Source: a virus
Direction: 5' to 3' (one strand)
Virus record (IMG/VR): IMGVR_UViG_3300033148_003939
Location: 1 to 32,803 of that record
Length of the DNA: 32,803 nucleotides
In this document: positions 24,202 to 30,870 of the stretch, one piece after another
Position numbering within the stretch: the stretch's first letter is position 1
How the letters are laid out: the number at the start of each line of letters is the position of its first letter
Notes under the pieces: generated by a model
What the model was told of the DNA's origin: nothing
The model's input: only the letters and a program-made list of their open reading frames with translations
Databases searched by the model: none
Made by a program: the position numbers and the translations under genes

Positions 24202-24647
24202 TGCCTGAACAAGAAATCAACAAGGAAGAACCCGAACGCCTGCCTTGCGGAACGTGTGACTATTATAATCACACAGGCTTATACCTAGCAAAAAGCACGT
24301 TCTACGAATACGAAACGGAACTTTGTATTCACCCCAAAAACATGAAGTACTCCGGCCGGGCAGCGGTGCCGCAACCAACATATCTTTTTAATGAAGACGG
24401 CCTCTGCGAAGGACATTCCAAGCGTCGAATGAAGAGGGCGAAGAATTTTAAAGCGACCAAAAGCTTCGGGCGTGTGTGCGACTTCGAAGGGGACAAAGAT
24501 TTTGGGCACGGAATCGACTTCGAGGGGGATAAAGACTTCGGGCGTGCATATAACTCTGGAGAGGTGTGCAGCTTCGGGGAGGGATGTGATTTCGGCGAAG
24601 ACTGTGAGAAAGAGAAGGGAGGCAAGGAAAATGAAGATAATGAGTAG
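24198..24647 (+). CDS. Cys-containing protein with hexapeptide-repeat C-terminus (149 aa)
   Basis: The ATG at 24198 is seven bases after aaggag. The N-terminal half has CGTCDYYNHTG and ELCIHPKN, a Cys/His arrangement that could bind zinc. From residue ~89 the sequence becomes eight 6-residue units of the form [SDN]-F-G-x-x-[CKY] (SFGRVC, DFEGDK, DFGHGI, DFGRAY, SFGEGC, DFGEDC), ending in a Lys/Glu tail. Hexapeptide units with an aromatic at position 1 and Gly at position 2 recall left-handed beta-helices. The same repeat is fully developed in the next gene. Confidence 0.7.
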   Translation: MMPEQEINKEEPERLPCGTCDYYNHTGLYLAKSTFYEYETELCIHPKNMKYSGRAAVPQPTYLFNEDGLCEGHSKRRMKRAKNFKATKSFGRVCDFEGDKDFGHGIDFEGDKDFGRAYNSGEVCSFGEGCDFGEDCEKEKGGKENEDNE

Positions 24648-25305
24648 AGAAGAATTTGAGGATTTCGACAGAGATGATAACGGCATCCTGTGCCTTCCTG
24701 GGAACACGGATTATTCGGCTATTAAAGATTTCCCGGACAGTTGCAGGTTCGGGGAAGGGTGTAACTTTGGAAAAGGCAGCAGATTCGGAACGCGGTGCAG
24801 GTTCGGGGATGACGTCAGCTTCGGAGAGTGGTGTGGATTCGGAGAACGGTGCCGGTTCGGGGAAGGATGCCGATTCGGGGAAGGATGCCGATTCGAGGAA
24901 CGCTGCAACTTCGATAGGTGGTGCAGCTTCGGGAGGCTATGTAGCTTCGGGCGTGTGTGCAGCTTTGGAGGAGGGTGCGAGTTTGGGGAGGGATGCAGCT
25001 TTGGAGAACGCTGCAGGTTTGGGGCGGTGTGCATCTTTGGAGACGCCTGCGACTTCGGCGATGGATGCGAAGCTACAGAACCTTATTGGAGCTTTGTGTA
25101 TCCCCCGCCGTTTAAGGCGAATGGCCGCATTCTACCACCGGCGACGTGTCGCCCCTTCTGGCGGGAAAAGCTGGCACCGTGGGGAATCTCGTTGGAAGGC
25201 TGCTACGAAGAAATCTCTGAAGAGCTTGCTCCCAAACTCGATGCGATTCTCCGGGAAGGGAATTGGACAACCTGCGAGAGGATGATTCTGGAATCGTGGA
25301 GGTAA
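24631..25305 (+). CDS. Hexapeptide-repeat Cys-rich beta-helix-like protein (224 aa)
   Basis: The ATG at 24631 follows gggaggcaagg and overlaps the previous gene by 17 bases. Residues ~38-145 hold 18 units of six residues with consensus x-F-G-x-x-C (RFGEGC, SFGEWC, RFGERC, SFGRLC, DFGDAC and others). A Phe/Gly pair and a small residue every sixth place match the [LIV]-G-x-x-[STAV]-x rule of left-handed beta-helices such as LpxA, here with Phe and Cys substituting. A C-terminal globular domain of about 75 residues follows (PYWSFVYPPPFKANGRI...). No acyltransferase catalytic motif is evident. Function unknown. Confidence 0.78.
   Translation: MKIMSREEFEDFDRDDNGILCLPGNTDYSAIKDFPDSCRFGEGCNFGKGSRFGTRCRFGDDVSFGEWCGFGERCRFGEGCRFGEGCRFEERCNFDRWCSFGRLCSFGRVCSFGGGCEFGEGCSFGERCRFGAVCIFGDACDFGDGCEATEPYWSFVYPPPFKANGRILPPATCRPFWREKLAPWGISLEGCYEEISEELAPKLDAILREGNWTTCERMILESWR
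24747..25068 (+). repeat. 18-bp coding tandem repeat (hexapeptide), about 18 units
   Basis: Imperfect 18-bp units centred on ttcggggaaggatgc-like sequence. Several units are exact duplicates (for example the two consecutive cgattcggggaaggatgc copies near 24870-24890). Confidence 0.8.
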
Positions 25306-25325
25306 AAAAAAATAAGGAGAATAAA

Positions 25326-25415
25326 ATGGAAAACATCCCTTCGTATCCATATAAGATTGGATTCAGGAAGGGGAAAGTTTTATACGAATGTAATTTCTTT
25401 GGAAAGAAATTATAG
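25326..25415 (+). CDS. 29-residue small protein
   Basis: The ATG at 25326 sits seven bases after aaggag. The product (ENIPSYPYKIGFRKGKVLYE, then CNFFGKKL) is 29 residues, aromatic and basic. It fills the only gap between the hexapeptide gene and the nuclease. The strong ribosome site and tight spacing favour a real micro-gene; nothing indicates its role. Confidence 0.5.
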   Translation: MENIPSYPYKIGFRKGKVLYECNFFGKKL

Positions 25416-25439
25416 ATGACCAGAAGGGAGGTAAAGGAA

Positions 25440-26264
25440 ATGGAAATGCCGCTCAATCACTTATCTTATTCCCAGGTGTCAATGTATCTTAGGTGCCCCA
25501 TGAAGTACTACTGGAGATATATCCGAGGCTACAAGATACCGCCGTCGGCGGCGATGTCCCTCGGGAGCAGCGTGGATTACAGCCTCAATTATAATTATTC
25601 GGAAAAGCTGAAAACCGGAACGGATGAACCGCTTGATACGCTCCTGGATGTTTTTCACGAGGACTTCACCGCTCGAAAAGAGGAGACGGACTTTTCCAAC
25701 GAGGCCCCGGAGAAGGTCGAGAAGGACGGCCTTGAGTTGGTAAAGGTGTACCGCCGGGAAGTCGCCCCCGCCGTCGAGCCTGTCGCGGTTCAGCCAAAGA
25801 TGACGGTGGAATTCGACAACCGCCCCTGGACGTTCGTTGCCTACCCCGACCTTATCCGCATCGAGGGGAATGGCGAAGCCGGGGTCATCGTCGACCACAA
25901 GACGAAGAAGCGGAACCCCTCGCCTGACGTGGCGGCCATTAGCCCCCAGCTTACGGCCTACGCGGCGGCGTATTCCGCCTATACCGGCGGGGTGTTGCCC
26001 GACGCCGTGGAAATCGACTGTCTTATCCGCCCGCAAAAGAACACGGGTGCACAGTTCAAACGATTCACGGCGGAGCGCGGGGAGAAGGAAATCGAGCGGT
26101 GGTGGTATATCGTGGATTCCGTGGCGAAGTCCATTTCGGCGGGAATTTTCCACCCGTGCTCGCCAACGTTATTCGACCGCCGGAATCCCGAATGTTCACC
26201 CGACTGGTGCGGGTACTGGGAACTGTGCCATAACGAGCAGAGTGCCGAATGGGAAGGTTTTTAA
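25440..26264 (+). CDS. RecB/Cas4-like PD-(D/E)XK nuclease with four-cysteine cluster (274 aa)
   Basis: The N-terminal motif LSYSQVSMYLRCPMKYYWRY (residues ~7-26) is the entry signature of RecB-family nucleases. The catalytic core appears as VAYPDLIRIEG, then VIVDHKTKKR (D...KTK), with LTAYAAAYS as the Q/Y motif helix. A Cys in RCP near the start, plus CSPDWCGYWELC near the end, gives the four cysteines expected of an Fe-S cluster as in Cas4 and AddB. In phages these proteins process DNA ends for recombination; a partner annealing protein lies at 27759. The ATG at 25440 has gggaggta before it. Confidence 0.88.
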   Translation: MEMPLNHLSYSQVSMYLRCPMKYYWRYIRGYKIPPSAAMSLGSSVDYSLNYNYSEKLKTGTDEPLDTLLDVFHEDFTARKEETDFSNEAPEKVEKDGLELVKVYRREVAPAVEPVAVQPKMTVEFDNRPWTFVAYPDLIRIEGNGEAGVIVDHKTKKRNPSPDVAAISPQLTAYAAAYSAYTGGVLPDAVEIDCLIRPQKNTGAQFKRFTAERGEKEIERWWYIVDSVAKSISAGIFHPCSPTLFDRRNPECSPDWCGYWELCHNEQSAEWEGF

Positions 26265-26648
26265 GTGAAGTGGTTACTGGCAGCCTCGGTTTTTATCGTG
26301 CTGACCGCCACGTCAGCGGTCGGAGGTGGGCGGTTATACCTGGGCTACACGCCAAACGCCCCCGCCAACTTCTATGCCGGCATCACCGCTGAAAGACGGC
26401 TGAATGAATTTCTCGGCTTTCGCCAGCCCGACATTTACCTGGTGGCGGATGTGAAAACTTTTCAAAATAAACTGGAAGAAGACGTTTACCGGTTTCAGCC
26501 GTCCTCGGTGGTGTACAGCTTCGGCGGTAGCGTTCGGTGGCGCGGGTTGTCGCTGACCGCCAGCCACAGGTGTTATCACGATATCAATAAAATCGGCACC
26601 GTCCGGGAGATTAACTACGTTGAAATATCCCTCGAATTTGGCATTTGA
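26265..26648 (+). CDS. Secreted small beta-barrel-like protein (127 aa)
   Basis: The GTG start directly follows the nuclease stop, with gggaaggt upstream. Residues 1-20 are a signal peptide (MKWLLAASVFIVLTATSAVG). The mature part shows alternating strands: RLYLGYTPNAPANFYAGITAE, DIYLVADVKTFQN, VVYSFGGSVRWRGLSLTASH, and a last strand INYVEISLEFGI. A single conserved-looking HRCYHDI segment recalls a set of phage-encoded small outer-membrane-barrel proteins I have seen. It may alter the host envelope, for example by receptor masking. This suggests a Gram-negative host but is inference. Confidence 0.6.
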   Translation: MKWLLAASVFIVLTATSAVGGGRLYLGYTPNAPANFYAGITAERRLNEFLGFRQPDIYLVADVKTFQNKLEEDVYRFQPSSVVYSFGGSVRWRGLSLTASHRCYHDINKIGTVREINYVEISLEFGI

Positions 26649-26673
26649 CAAACCTAAAGAGGTGTGCTAATAC
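26645..26673 (+). promoter_or_regulatory. Sigma70-type promoter for methyltransferase
   Basis: -35 TTGACA (26645-26650), 17-base spacer, -10 TAATAC (26668-26673). The -35 overlaps the stop of the upstream gene. Confidence 0.75.
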
Positions 26674-26698
26674 TGATGCTAAGAAGGGGGGCGTCACG

Positions 26699-27730
26699 TT
26701 GGATTACCTTTCACTATTTTCAGGAGCGGGACTCGGAGACCTCGGCCTGCAACACCTGGTCGGCCTGACCTGTAGGGGGTACGTGGAATATGACAAATAC
26801 TGTCAACAAGTCCTCAGGCAACGTATCGAAGACGGGTTCCTCGATGAGGCGCCGATATTCGGCGATGTGCGAAACTTCACCGGTGAGGGGTACGCCTTAT
26901 CGTATCAGGGGGTGGTTGAAGCAGTCACGGCGGGATTCCCGTGCCAGCCGTTCAGCGTCGCCGGAAAGCGGCTCGGAGAGAATGACTCCCGAAATCTATG
27001 GCCCGAGACTTTGCGAGTTATCCGAATCGTCCAACCGACAACCGTTTTTCTGGAGAACGTGCCAGGGCTGCTTGCCGCTCGACGTGAAAAATTATTCCGG
27101 TTTGTACAGACTGGAACCGGTAAACAAATTTCTGTCGAAGTTCATTCCTGCAAAATCAGACGAACTCCCTATGCCCTCCGAGTATACGGAGACCTTGCCC
27201 AAAGCGGGTATAGTGCTCGATGGCGTTGCGTATCGGCAGCCGAAGTGGGAGCGCCGCACAGGAGAGACAGGCTCTGGATTAGGGCCGACCGTAACGGTGA
27301 ACGGGAATTACAATCGAAAAGGGGCCAGCAAAACGAGCGGGGATGGACTGAATACAGTGGTGGCAAACGCGGGGCGCAAATGGCCCACACCGACGAGCAG
27401 GGATTACAAGGATACCGGAGACTTGAGCAAAGTCCCGGAAAACAGTTTGTTGCCGAGAAAGGTTTGGAATTATCAAAAGGATGGTGGGATGCCGACCCGG
27501 CGGATGTGGTTAACTCCGAAGTGTCCGAGCGGGGGAGGACAGGCGGTGAGGAAGACGACCGGTGGGGGATTACGAAAGCTGGAAGATCAAGCGGCTCCGG
27601 GGGGGCAACTCAACCCCTACTGGGTAGAGTGGCTCATGGGGTGCCCCATCGGGTGGACAGGCTTAGAGCCCTTGGGAACGCACAGGTTCCGCTCGTGGCT
27701 GCGGTCGCATGGATGCTGTTAACTGATTGA
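26699..27730 (+). CDS. dcm: C5-cytosine DNA methyltransferase (343 aa)
   Basis: I use TTG 26699 (aagaagggggg upstream); an earlier in-frame TTG is the -35 box itself. Motif I is FSGAGLGDLG (residues 6-15); motif IV is FPCQPFSVAGKR with catalytic Cys82; motif VI is FLENVPG (Glu119, Asn120, Val121). Motif VIII is RRDRLWIRA, and the end RVDRLRALGNAQVP (Gly326-Asn327) is motif X. The enzyme transfers a methyl group from SAM to cytosine C5, probably to protect phage DNA from restriction. The target-recognition half (after motif VIII) overlaps a second, conserved-looking frame. Confidence 0.92.
   Translation: MDYLSLFSGAGLGDLGLQHLVGLTCRGYVEYDKYCQQVLRQRIEDGFLDEAPIFGDVRNFTGEGYALSYQGVVEAVTAGFPCQPFSVAGKRLGENDSRNLWPETLRVIRIVQPTTVFLENVPGLLAARREKLFRFVQTGTGKQISVEVHSCKIRRTPYALRVYGDLAQSGYSARWRCVSAAEVGAPHRRDRLWIRADRNGERELQSKRGQQNERGWTEYSGGKRGAQMAHTDEQGLQGYRRLEQSPGKQFVAEKGLELSKGWWDADPADVVNSEVSERGRTGGEEDDRWGITKAGRSSGSGGATQPLLGRVAHGVPHRVDRLRALGNAQVPLVAAVAWMLLTD
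26982..27722 (+). CDS. Protein encoded in an alternative (+1) frame inside the methyltransferase gene
   Basis: This frame is open from 26790 to 27722 (310 codons). I place a likely start at ATG 26982 (cggagaga just upstream), though 26790 and 27171 are also possible. From about 27171 the sequence looks like a known standalone phage protein family: TLPKAGIVLDGVAYRQPKWE, RRTGETGSGLGPTV, NGNYNRKGASKTSGDGLNT, KWPTPTSRDYKDTG, GGQLNPYWVEWLMGCPIGWT, then PLGTHRFRSWLRSHG. I recall this WPTP...LNPxWVEWLMGxPxGWT pattern from phage and prophage proteins of unknown function. Both frames carrying family-like sequence suggests true overlapping genes. How it is translated is not clear. Confidence 0.6.
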   Translation: MTPEIYGPRLCELSESSNRQPFFWRTCQGCLPLDVKNYSGLYRLEPVNKFLSKFIPAKSDELPMPSEYTETLPKAGIVLDGVAYRQPKWERRTGETGSGLGPTVTVNGNYNRKGASKTSGDGLNTVVANAGRKWPTPTSRDYKDTGDLSKVPENSLLPRKVWNYQKDGGMPTRRMWLTPKCPSGGGQAVRKTTGGGLRKLEDQAAPGGQLNPYWVEWLMGCPIGWTGLEPLGTHRFRSWLRSHGCC

Positions 27731-27758
27731 AACTCTAAAAAAAAGGAGGCAAGAGAAA

Positions 27759-28817
27759 ATGACGAAACGTAATGACGACAGGCCAAGGCCGAAGACCTCC
27801 GCCGGCAACGGCGGGAGCCCAGTAACGAAAGACCAGGAAAACGGCAAGGATGTAGTCTTCACCCGCATGGACGACTACGACATCGAGCAGATAGTCCGCG
27901 CACAGGAGGGTTTGGACGCGGAGGCGATGGTTTACAACCTTCCCTTCCGCTCCAAGAACGGCGTCCTCGACTGTGGTTACTCGTGGTGCGACTACCGCGG
28001 GAAACACCCGCACGAGCACGCGGTCAGGATAGGAATCGCGGGCGTGGACGAAATCATCCGGCAGATGGGTGGCATCGAAGTCGGCCCGGTGGGCGATGTG
28101 AAAATGAAGGTCATCGACGGCCGGAAGTTCTTGGAAGCCACCGCCTACGCTTATGACAAATTTACCGGCGTCAAGCGCACCGCTACGGTCTATTACGACT
28201 TCGTAAAACGCGGCAACACCAGTCGCCCCCAGGACTGGCCCGTCATCGCCAAGCGGCTCGCCGAACGAAACGCCGCCACGACGCTGTTGCCGATGATAAC
28301 CAAGCAGAAAATCGCCGAACTTGGAAGGCAGGCTAAGCGCGTTCTGAGCGCGGAAGACATCGCGGCGATTCTGAGGCCCATCTACCAGGAGCGCGAGCCG
28401 AAAAAGATATTCTGGCTCCGCGCACAGGTCGAAGCACAGCGGGTCCTCTCCGGTTCGCAGCAGGCCCTTGATGATATACCCGCTCTTCCCATCCCGGCCG
28501 ACGCGGCGCCGCTTGACAACCCCGAAAATACGTGTAATAATAATGGTGATTCTGATACGGAAATCCGGGGAGGCGGAGCCGGGATGACGCAATCACAAAG
28601 GCGATATTTGTATAAACTGCTATCGGAATTCGGCGCGGACAAGGAAGACGTTTCCGAATTCCTGAAAGAGGCGGTGACCTCGAAACAGGACGCCTCCGCC
28701 GCCATCGAGAACTTTCTCCAGAAAGATTTTTCATCTTTCGAGAACTGGCTTGCCTTGAAAAAAAACGAGGAGGGAGATGAGAGCGATGAAAACGCCCAGG
28801 AAGACATACCCTTTTGA
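27759..28817 (+). CDS. Putative single-strand annealing / ssDNA-binding protein with SSB-like C-terminal tail (352 aa)
   Basis: The core (about residues 60-215) reads like a RecT/Rad52-type annealing protein: MVYNLPFRSKNG, a strand pair KFLEATAYAYDKFTGVKR, then IAKRLAERNAATTLLPMITK, where RNA...LLP echoes the RN-x-x-x-x-L-I-P motif of phage annealases. A disordered acidic linker and a small helical domain (TQSQRRYLYKLLSEFG..., 276-340) follow. The last residues EDIPF equal the SSB C-terminal interaction peptide. Together with the RecB-like nuclease it could form a recombination pair. Fold assignment is tentative. Start follows aaaaaggaggcaag. Confidence 0.65.
   Translation: MTKRNDDRPRPKTSAGNGGSPVTKDQENGKDVVFTRMDDYDIEQIVRAQEGLDAEAMVYNLPFRSKNGVLDCGYSWCDYRGKHPHEHAVRIGIAGVDEIIRQMGGIEVGPVGDVKMKVIDGRKFLEATAYAYDKFTGVKRTATVYYDFVKRGNTSRPQDWPVIAKRLAERNAATTLLPMITKQKIAELGRQAKRVLSAEDIAAILRPIYQEREPKKIFWLRAQVEAQRVLSGSQQALDDIPALPIPADAAPLDNPENTCNNNGDSDTEIRGGGAGMTQSQRRYLYKLLSEFGADKEDVSEFLKEAVTSKQDASAAIENFLQKDFSSFENWLALKKNEEGDESDENAQEDIPF
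28513..28541 (+). promoter_or_regulatory. Internal promoter-like sequence within the annealing-protein gene
   Basis: TTGACA (28513-28518), 17-base spacer, AATAAT (28536-28541). It lies in the disordered linker coding region, 43 bases before an in-frame ATG (28584) with ggggagg upstream. Confidence 0.5.
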
Positions 28818-29169
28818 CGAAGAACTGACGGCGTTTCTGGAGGCGAACGACATCGATGCCGTGGGGCACATGAGAACACTTTCCCGGCTTTGCGCGAAGC
28901 GGATGGTCGCCGGTATCGAAAAGCACGGGGATTTTCTGAGTAAGAGCGTGACTCCTATTTACTGGGTTTCCAGTATGGTGGAAGAGGTCGCCGACGCGAA
29001 GAACTATCTCGACATGTACGTCATATCCACCAACTCCAGGGTTAACGGCGCGCGGCTTTCGGAATTCGAGGAAACCGCGGTCAGAATCATGCAGCGTTAC
29101 CTAACCGCGGCCGGGTGCCTGGCTTATTCGCTGCTTGGACAGCGGGAAGGAAGCTCATCTAAACGATGA
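28786..29169 (+). CDS. Small helical protein, possibly MazG-like NTP pyrophosphohydrolase (127 aa)
   Basis: ATG 28777 is only three bases after gaggagg, so I prefer ATG 28786; either overlaps the upstream gene. The chain is all helical, with KRMVAGIEKHGDFLSKSVTP and MVEEVADAKNYLDMYVI (around residues 65-82), whose E-E-x-x-D pattern is like the metal-binding helix of MazG/dUTPase-type proteins. One such motif alone is weak evidence. It sits between recombination and replication-initiation genes, where nucleotide-pool enzymes are common. Confidence 0.5.
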   Translation: MKTPRKTYPFDEELTAFLEANDIDAVGHMRTLSRLCAKRMVAGIEKHGDFLSKSVTPIYWVSSMVEEVADAKNYLDMYVISTNSRVNGARLSEFEETAVRIMQRYLTAAGCLAYSLLGQREGSSSKR

Positions 29170-30242
29170 GGGTGACACCGAAGATACTGGATAGCGAGGT
29201 GTGGGAGATGCCTCTGAAAGCGAAAATGCTGGCGGTCACGTGTATGCTGCTCGCTGACAGCGACGGGCGGCTCGTGACATCAATCCGGGCCCTCTCCAAG
29301 TGCGCCTCGCTATCCCTTCAGCAGACCAGGACGGGGCTACACATCCTGCAAGATGCGGGTTTTCTTGAAGTCAAGCCAACACAACGAGAAACCGGAATTA
29401 TCGTAAATAAATCGCGCATTTACGAGGCCAAGAGACCGGCAGCCAACACAACCTTCTCCGGGCGCTCCGGAGGAGCCAACACAACTGAAAAATCGGAAAA
29501 ACCCAATGATGACGGCGACTTACACGGCCGCGAAAGCGCCGGCCAACACAACCTTGCCGACAGGGCCAACACAAACGAGACGCCGCGAAAAGACAATAAA
29601 AACGGTGACTTGCAAGGCCGCGAAGGTGTCAGCCAACACAACGGAGCCGAAAAATCGCAAGCCAACACAACTTTTCAAGGGGAAATCAACACAAGCGAGA
29701 CGCCGGAAAAACCCAATGATGACGGCGACTTACACGGCCGCGGAGAGGTGAGCCAACACAACTTTTCAAGGGGAAATCAACACAACGGTATATATATATA
29801 TAATACTAGACTAGAAAAGAATAACAGGAAAAAGAAAAGAGTAATTAGAAAAGAGAATAAGAAAAGCGTTACTGGTAGAGAAGAGGAAATTTTGGAAGAA
29901 GCGCTGTTCCGCGAATTCTGGGAGGTATATCCGCCGTGTCCGCCGTCGCGGAGAAGCCGGAAGGCCACCGTGGCAAGATGGAACGGGCTGGTGAAATCAG
30001 GTGTGAGCGCCGCCGAACTGGTGATGGCTGCGAAGCTCTACGCGGTGGAGAGGGACGGCGAAGATGAAAAGTATACGGCGGGCCCCCAGTTCTTCCTAGG
30101 GCCTCGTGACGAACGTTGGCGGGCCGTCCTGGCGCACGGACGCCGTGACGGCGACATCGCGGTGAAGCTGACGAAGAAGGAAAAGCGGAATATGGATGTC
30201 ATCAACACTATCCTGGGGGAATGCGGCGATGAAGATGAATAA
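29166..30242 (+). CDS. Replication initiator protein carrying an internal origin (358 aa)
   Basis: Residues 1-80 look like a winged-helix initiator N-terminus (RVTPKILDSEVWEMPLKAKM, then SIRALSKCASLSLQQTRTGLHILQDAGFLEV). Residues ~95-210 are a low-complexity spacer rich in N, H, T and Q, with the repeated phrases NDDGDLHGR and QHN. The C-terminal part (FREFWEVYPPCPPSRRSRKA, QFFLGPRDERWRAVL) matches the end of phage O-like/DnaD-like replication proteins. The spacer DNA contains iterons and a following AT-rich stretch, as in lambda gene O. The ATG overlaps the upstream stop. The helicase-loader gene follows. Confidence 0.78.
   Translation: MRVTPKILDSEVWEMPLKAKMLAVTCMLLADSDGRLVTSIRALSKCASLSLQQTRTGLHILQDAGFLEVKPTQRETGIIVNKSRIYEAKRPAANTTFSGRSGGANTTEKSEKPNDDGDLHGRESAGQHNLADRANTNETPRKDNKNGDLQGREGVSQHNGAEKSQANTTFQGEINTSETPEKPNDDGDLHGRGEVSQHNFSRGNQHNGIYIYNTRLEKNNRKKKRVIRKENKKSVTGREEEILEEALFREFWEVYPPCPPSRRSRKATVARWNGLVKSGVSAAELVMAAKLYAVERDGEDEKYTAGPQFFLGPRDERWRAVLAHGRRDGDIAVKLTKKEKRNMDVINTILGECGDEDE
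29443..29786 (+). other. Candidate replication origin: iteron array
   Basis: Nine near-identical copies of [C/T]CAACACAA[C/A/G] start at 29443, 29476, 29543, 29566, 29633, 29662, 29686, 29753 and 29777. Successive gaps are mostly 67 and 23-29 bases, forming ~90-base blocks. A 25-base direct repeat, with acttttcaaggggaaatc as its first 18 bases, occurs at 29670 and 29761. All lie in the initiator gene. Confidence 0.65.
29788..29868 (+). other. AT-rich stretch next to iterons, possible DNA unwinding element
   Basis: It opens with an alternating TATATATATATA run, then a purine-rich A/G tract (aaaagaataacaggaaaaag and onward). It directly follows the last iteron at 29777, the classical order for phage origins. 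Confidence 0.6.
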
Positions 30243-30870
30243 AAAGAAATTCGCCGCCGCGCTGTTTGGCCTCGCTTCGATATTCGATAAGGAACTGAGC
30301 GAGCCGCTGGTGGTGGCGTACCGAGACGCCCTGGCCGACCTGACGGACGAGGATATTAAGACCGCCTTCAATCGCGCCGCGAAGGAATGCCGCTTTTTCC
30401 CGCGGCCGGTGGAGCTGCGAGAACTCGCAAGCCATGACATGACGACGGTTGAGGACAAAGCGCACTTGGCTTTCAACATCGTACGGCGCGCGGCGAAGCA
30501 GGTCAGCCCCAGCCATTCCGTAACGTTCCCGCCGCCTATTAACGGCGTGCTGGAAGACATCATCGAGCCGTCAAGGTGGTGCTCCAGGTGGGAGCACGTG
30601 TGCAGCGTGTTCACCAGCGAACCGGAAGCGTTGCGCTTCGTAAAAAACGAGTTCGTGAAGGCTTACATAGCAAGAGTCCGCTCCGGCTATATGAGCGGGC
30701 CTGAACATATAACGGGAGGTGACGAGAGGTACGCGATAGCGAGAGGGAAGGAATGGACTGGCGCGGTAAAGAATATCTCGGAACTGTTGGAAGTGCCGCG
30801 AGCGCTGCTTGCGGTGAATCAAAAAACAAAAGAACTTACTGACGGAGGTATGAAAGATGATGAACGATGA
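30229..30870 (+). CDS. Replicative helicase loader-like protein (213 aa)
   Basis: Residues ~5-65 read FAAALFGLASIFDKELSEPL, VAYRDALADLTDEDIKTAF, and AAKECRFFPRPVELRELA, which fits the N-terminal helical domain of G39P/DnaB-loader type phage proteins (the CRFFPxPxEL motif is diagnostic). The rest is helical with LRFVKNEFVKAYIARVRSG. It should deliver the host DnaB helicase to the origin in the neighbouring gene. ATG 30229 and 30235 are both possible; both lie within the end of the initiator gene, with tgggggaat upstream. Confidence 0.78.
   Translation: MKMNKKKFAAALFGLASIFDKELSEPLVVAYRDALADLTDEDIKTAFNRAAKECRFFPRPVELRELASHDMTTVEDKAHLAFNIVRRAAKQVSPSHSVTFPPPINGVLEDIIEPSRWCSRWEHVCSVFTSEPEALRFVKNEFVKAYIARVRSGYMSGPEHITGGDERYAIARGKEWTGAVKNISELLEVPRALLAVNQKTKELTDGGMKDDER

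Noticed and set aside
22746-25305. Diversity-generating retroelement
   Set aside because: No reverse transcriptase gene and no template/variable repeat pair; the repeats are simple tandem units.
27759-28817. Straightforward SSB gene
   Set aside because: The last residues match SSB but the core does not read as an OB fold and the protein is twice the usual size.
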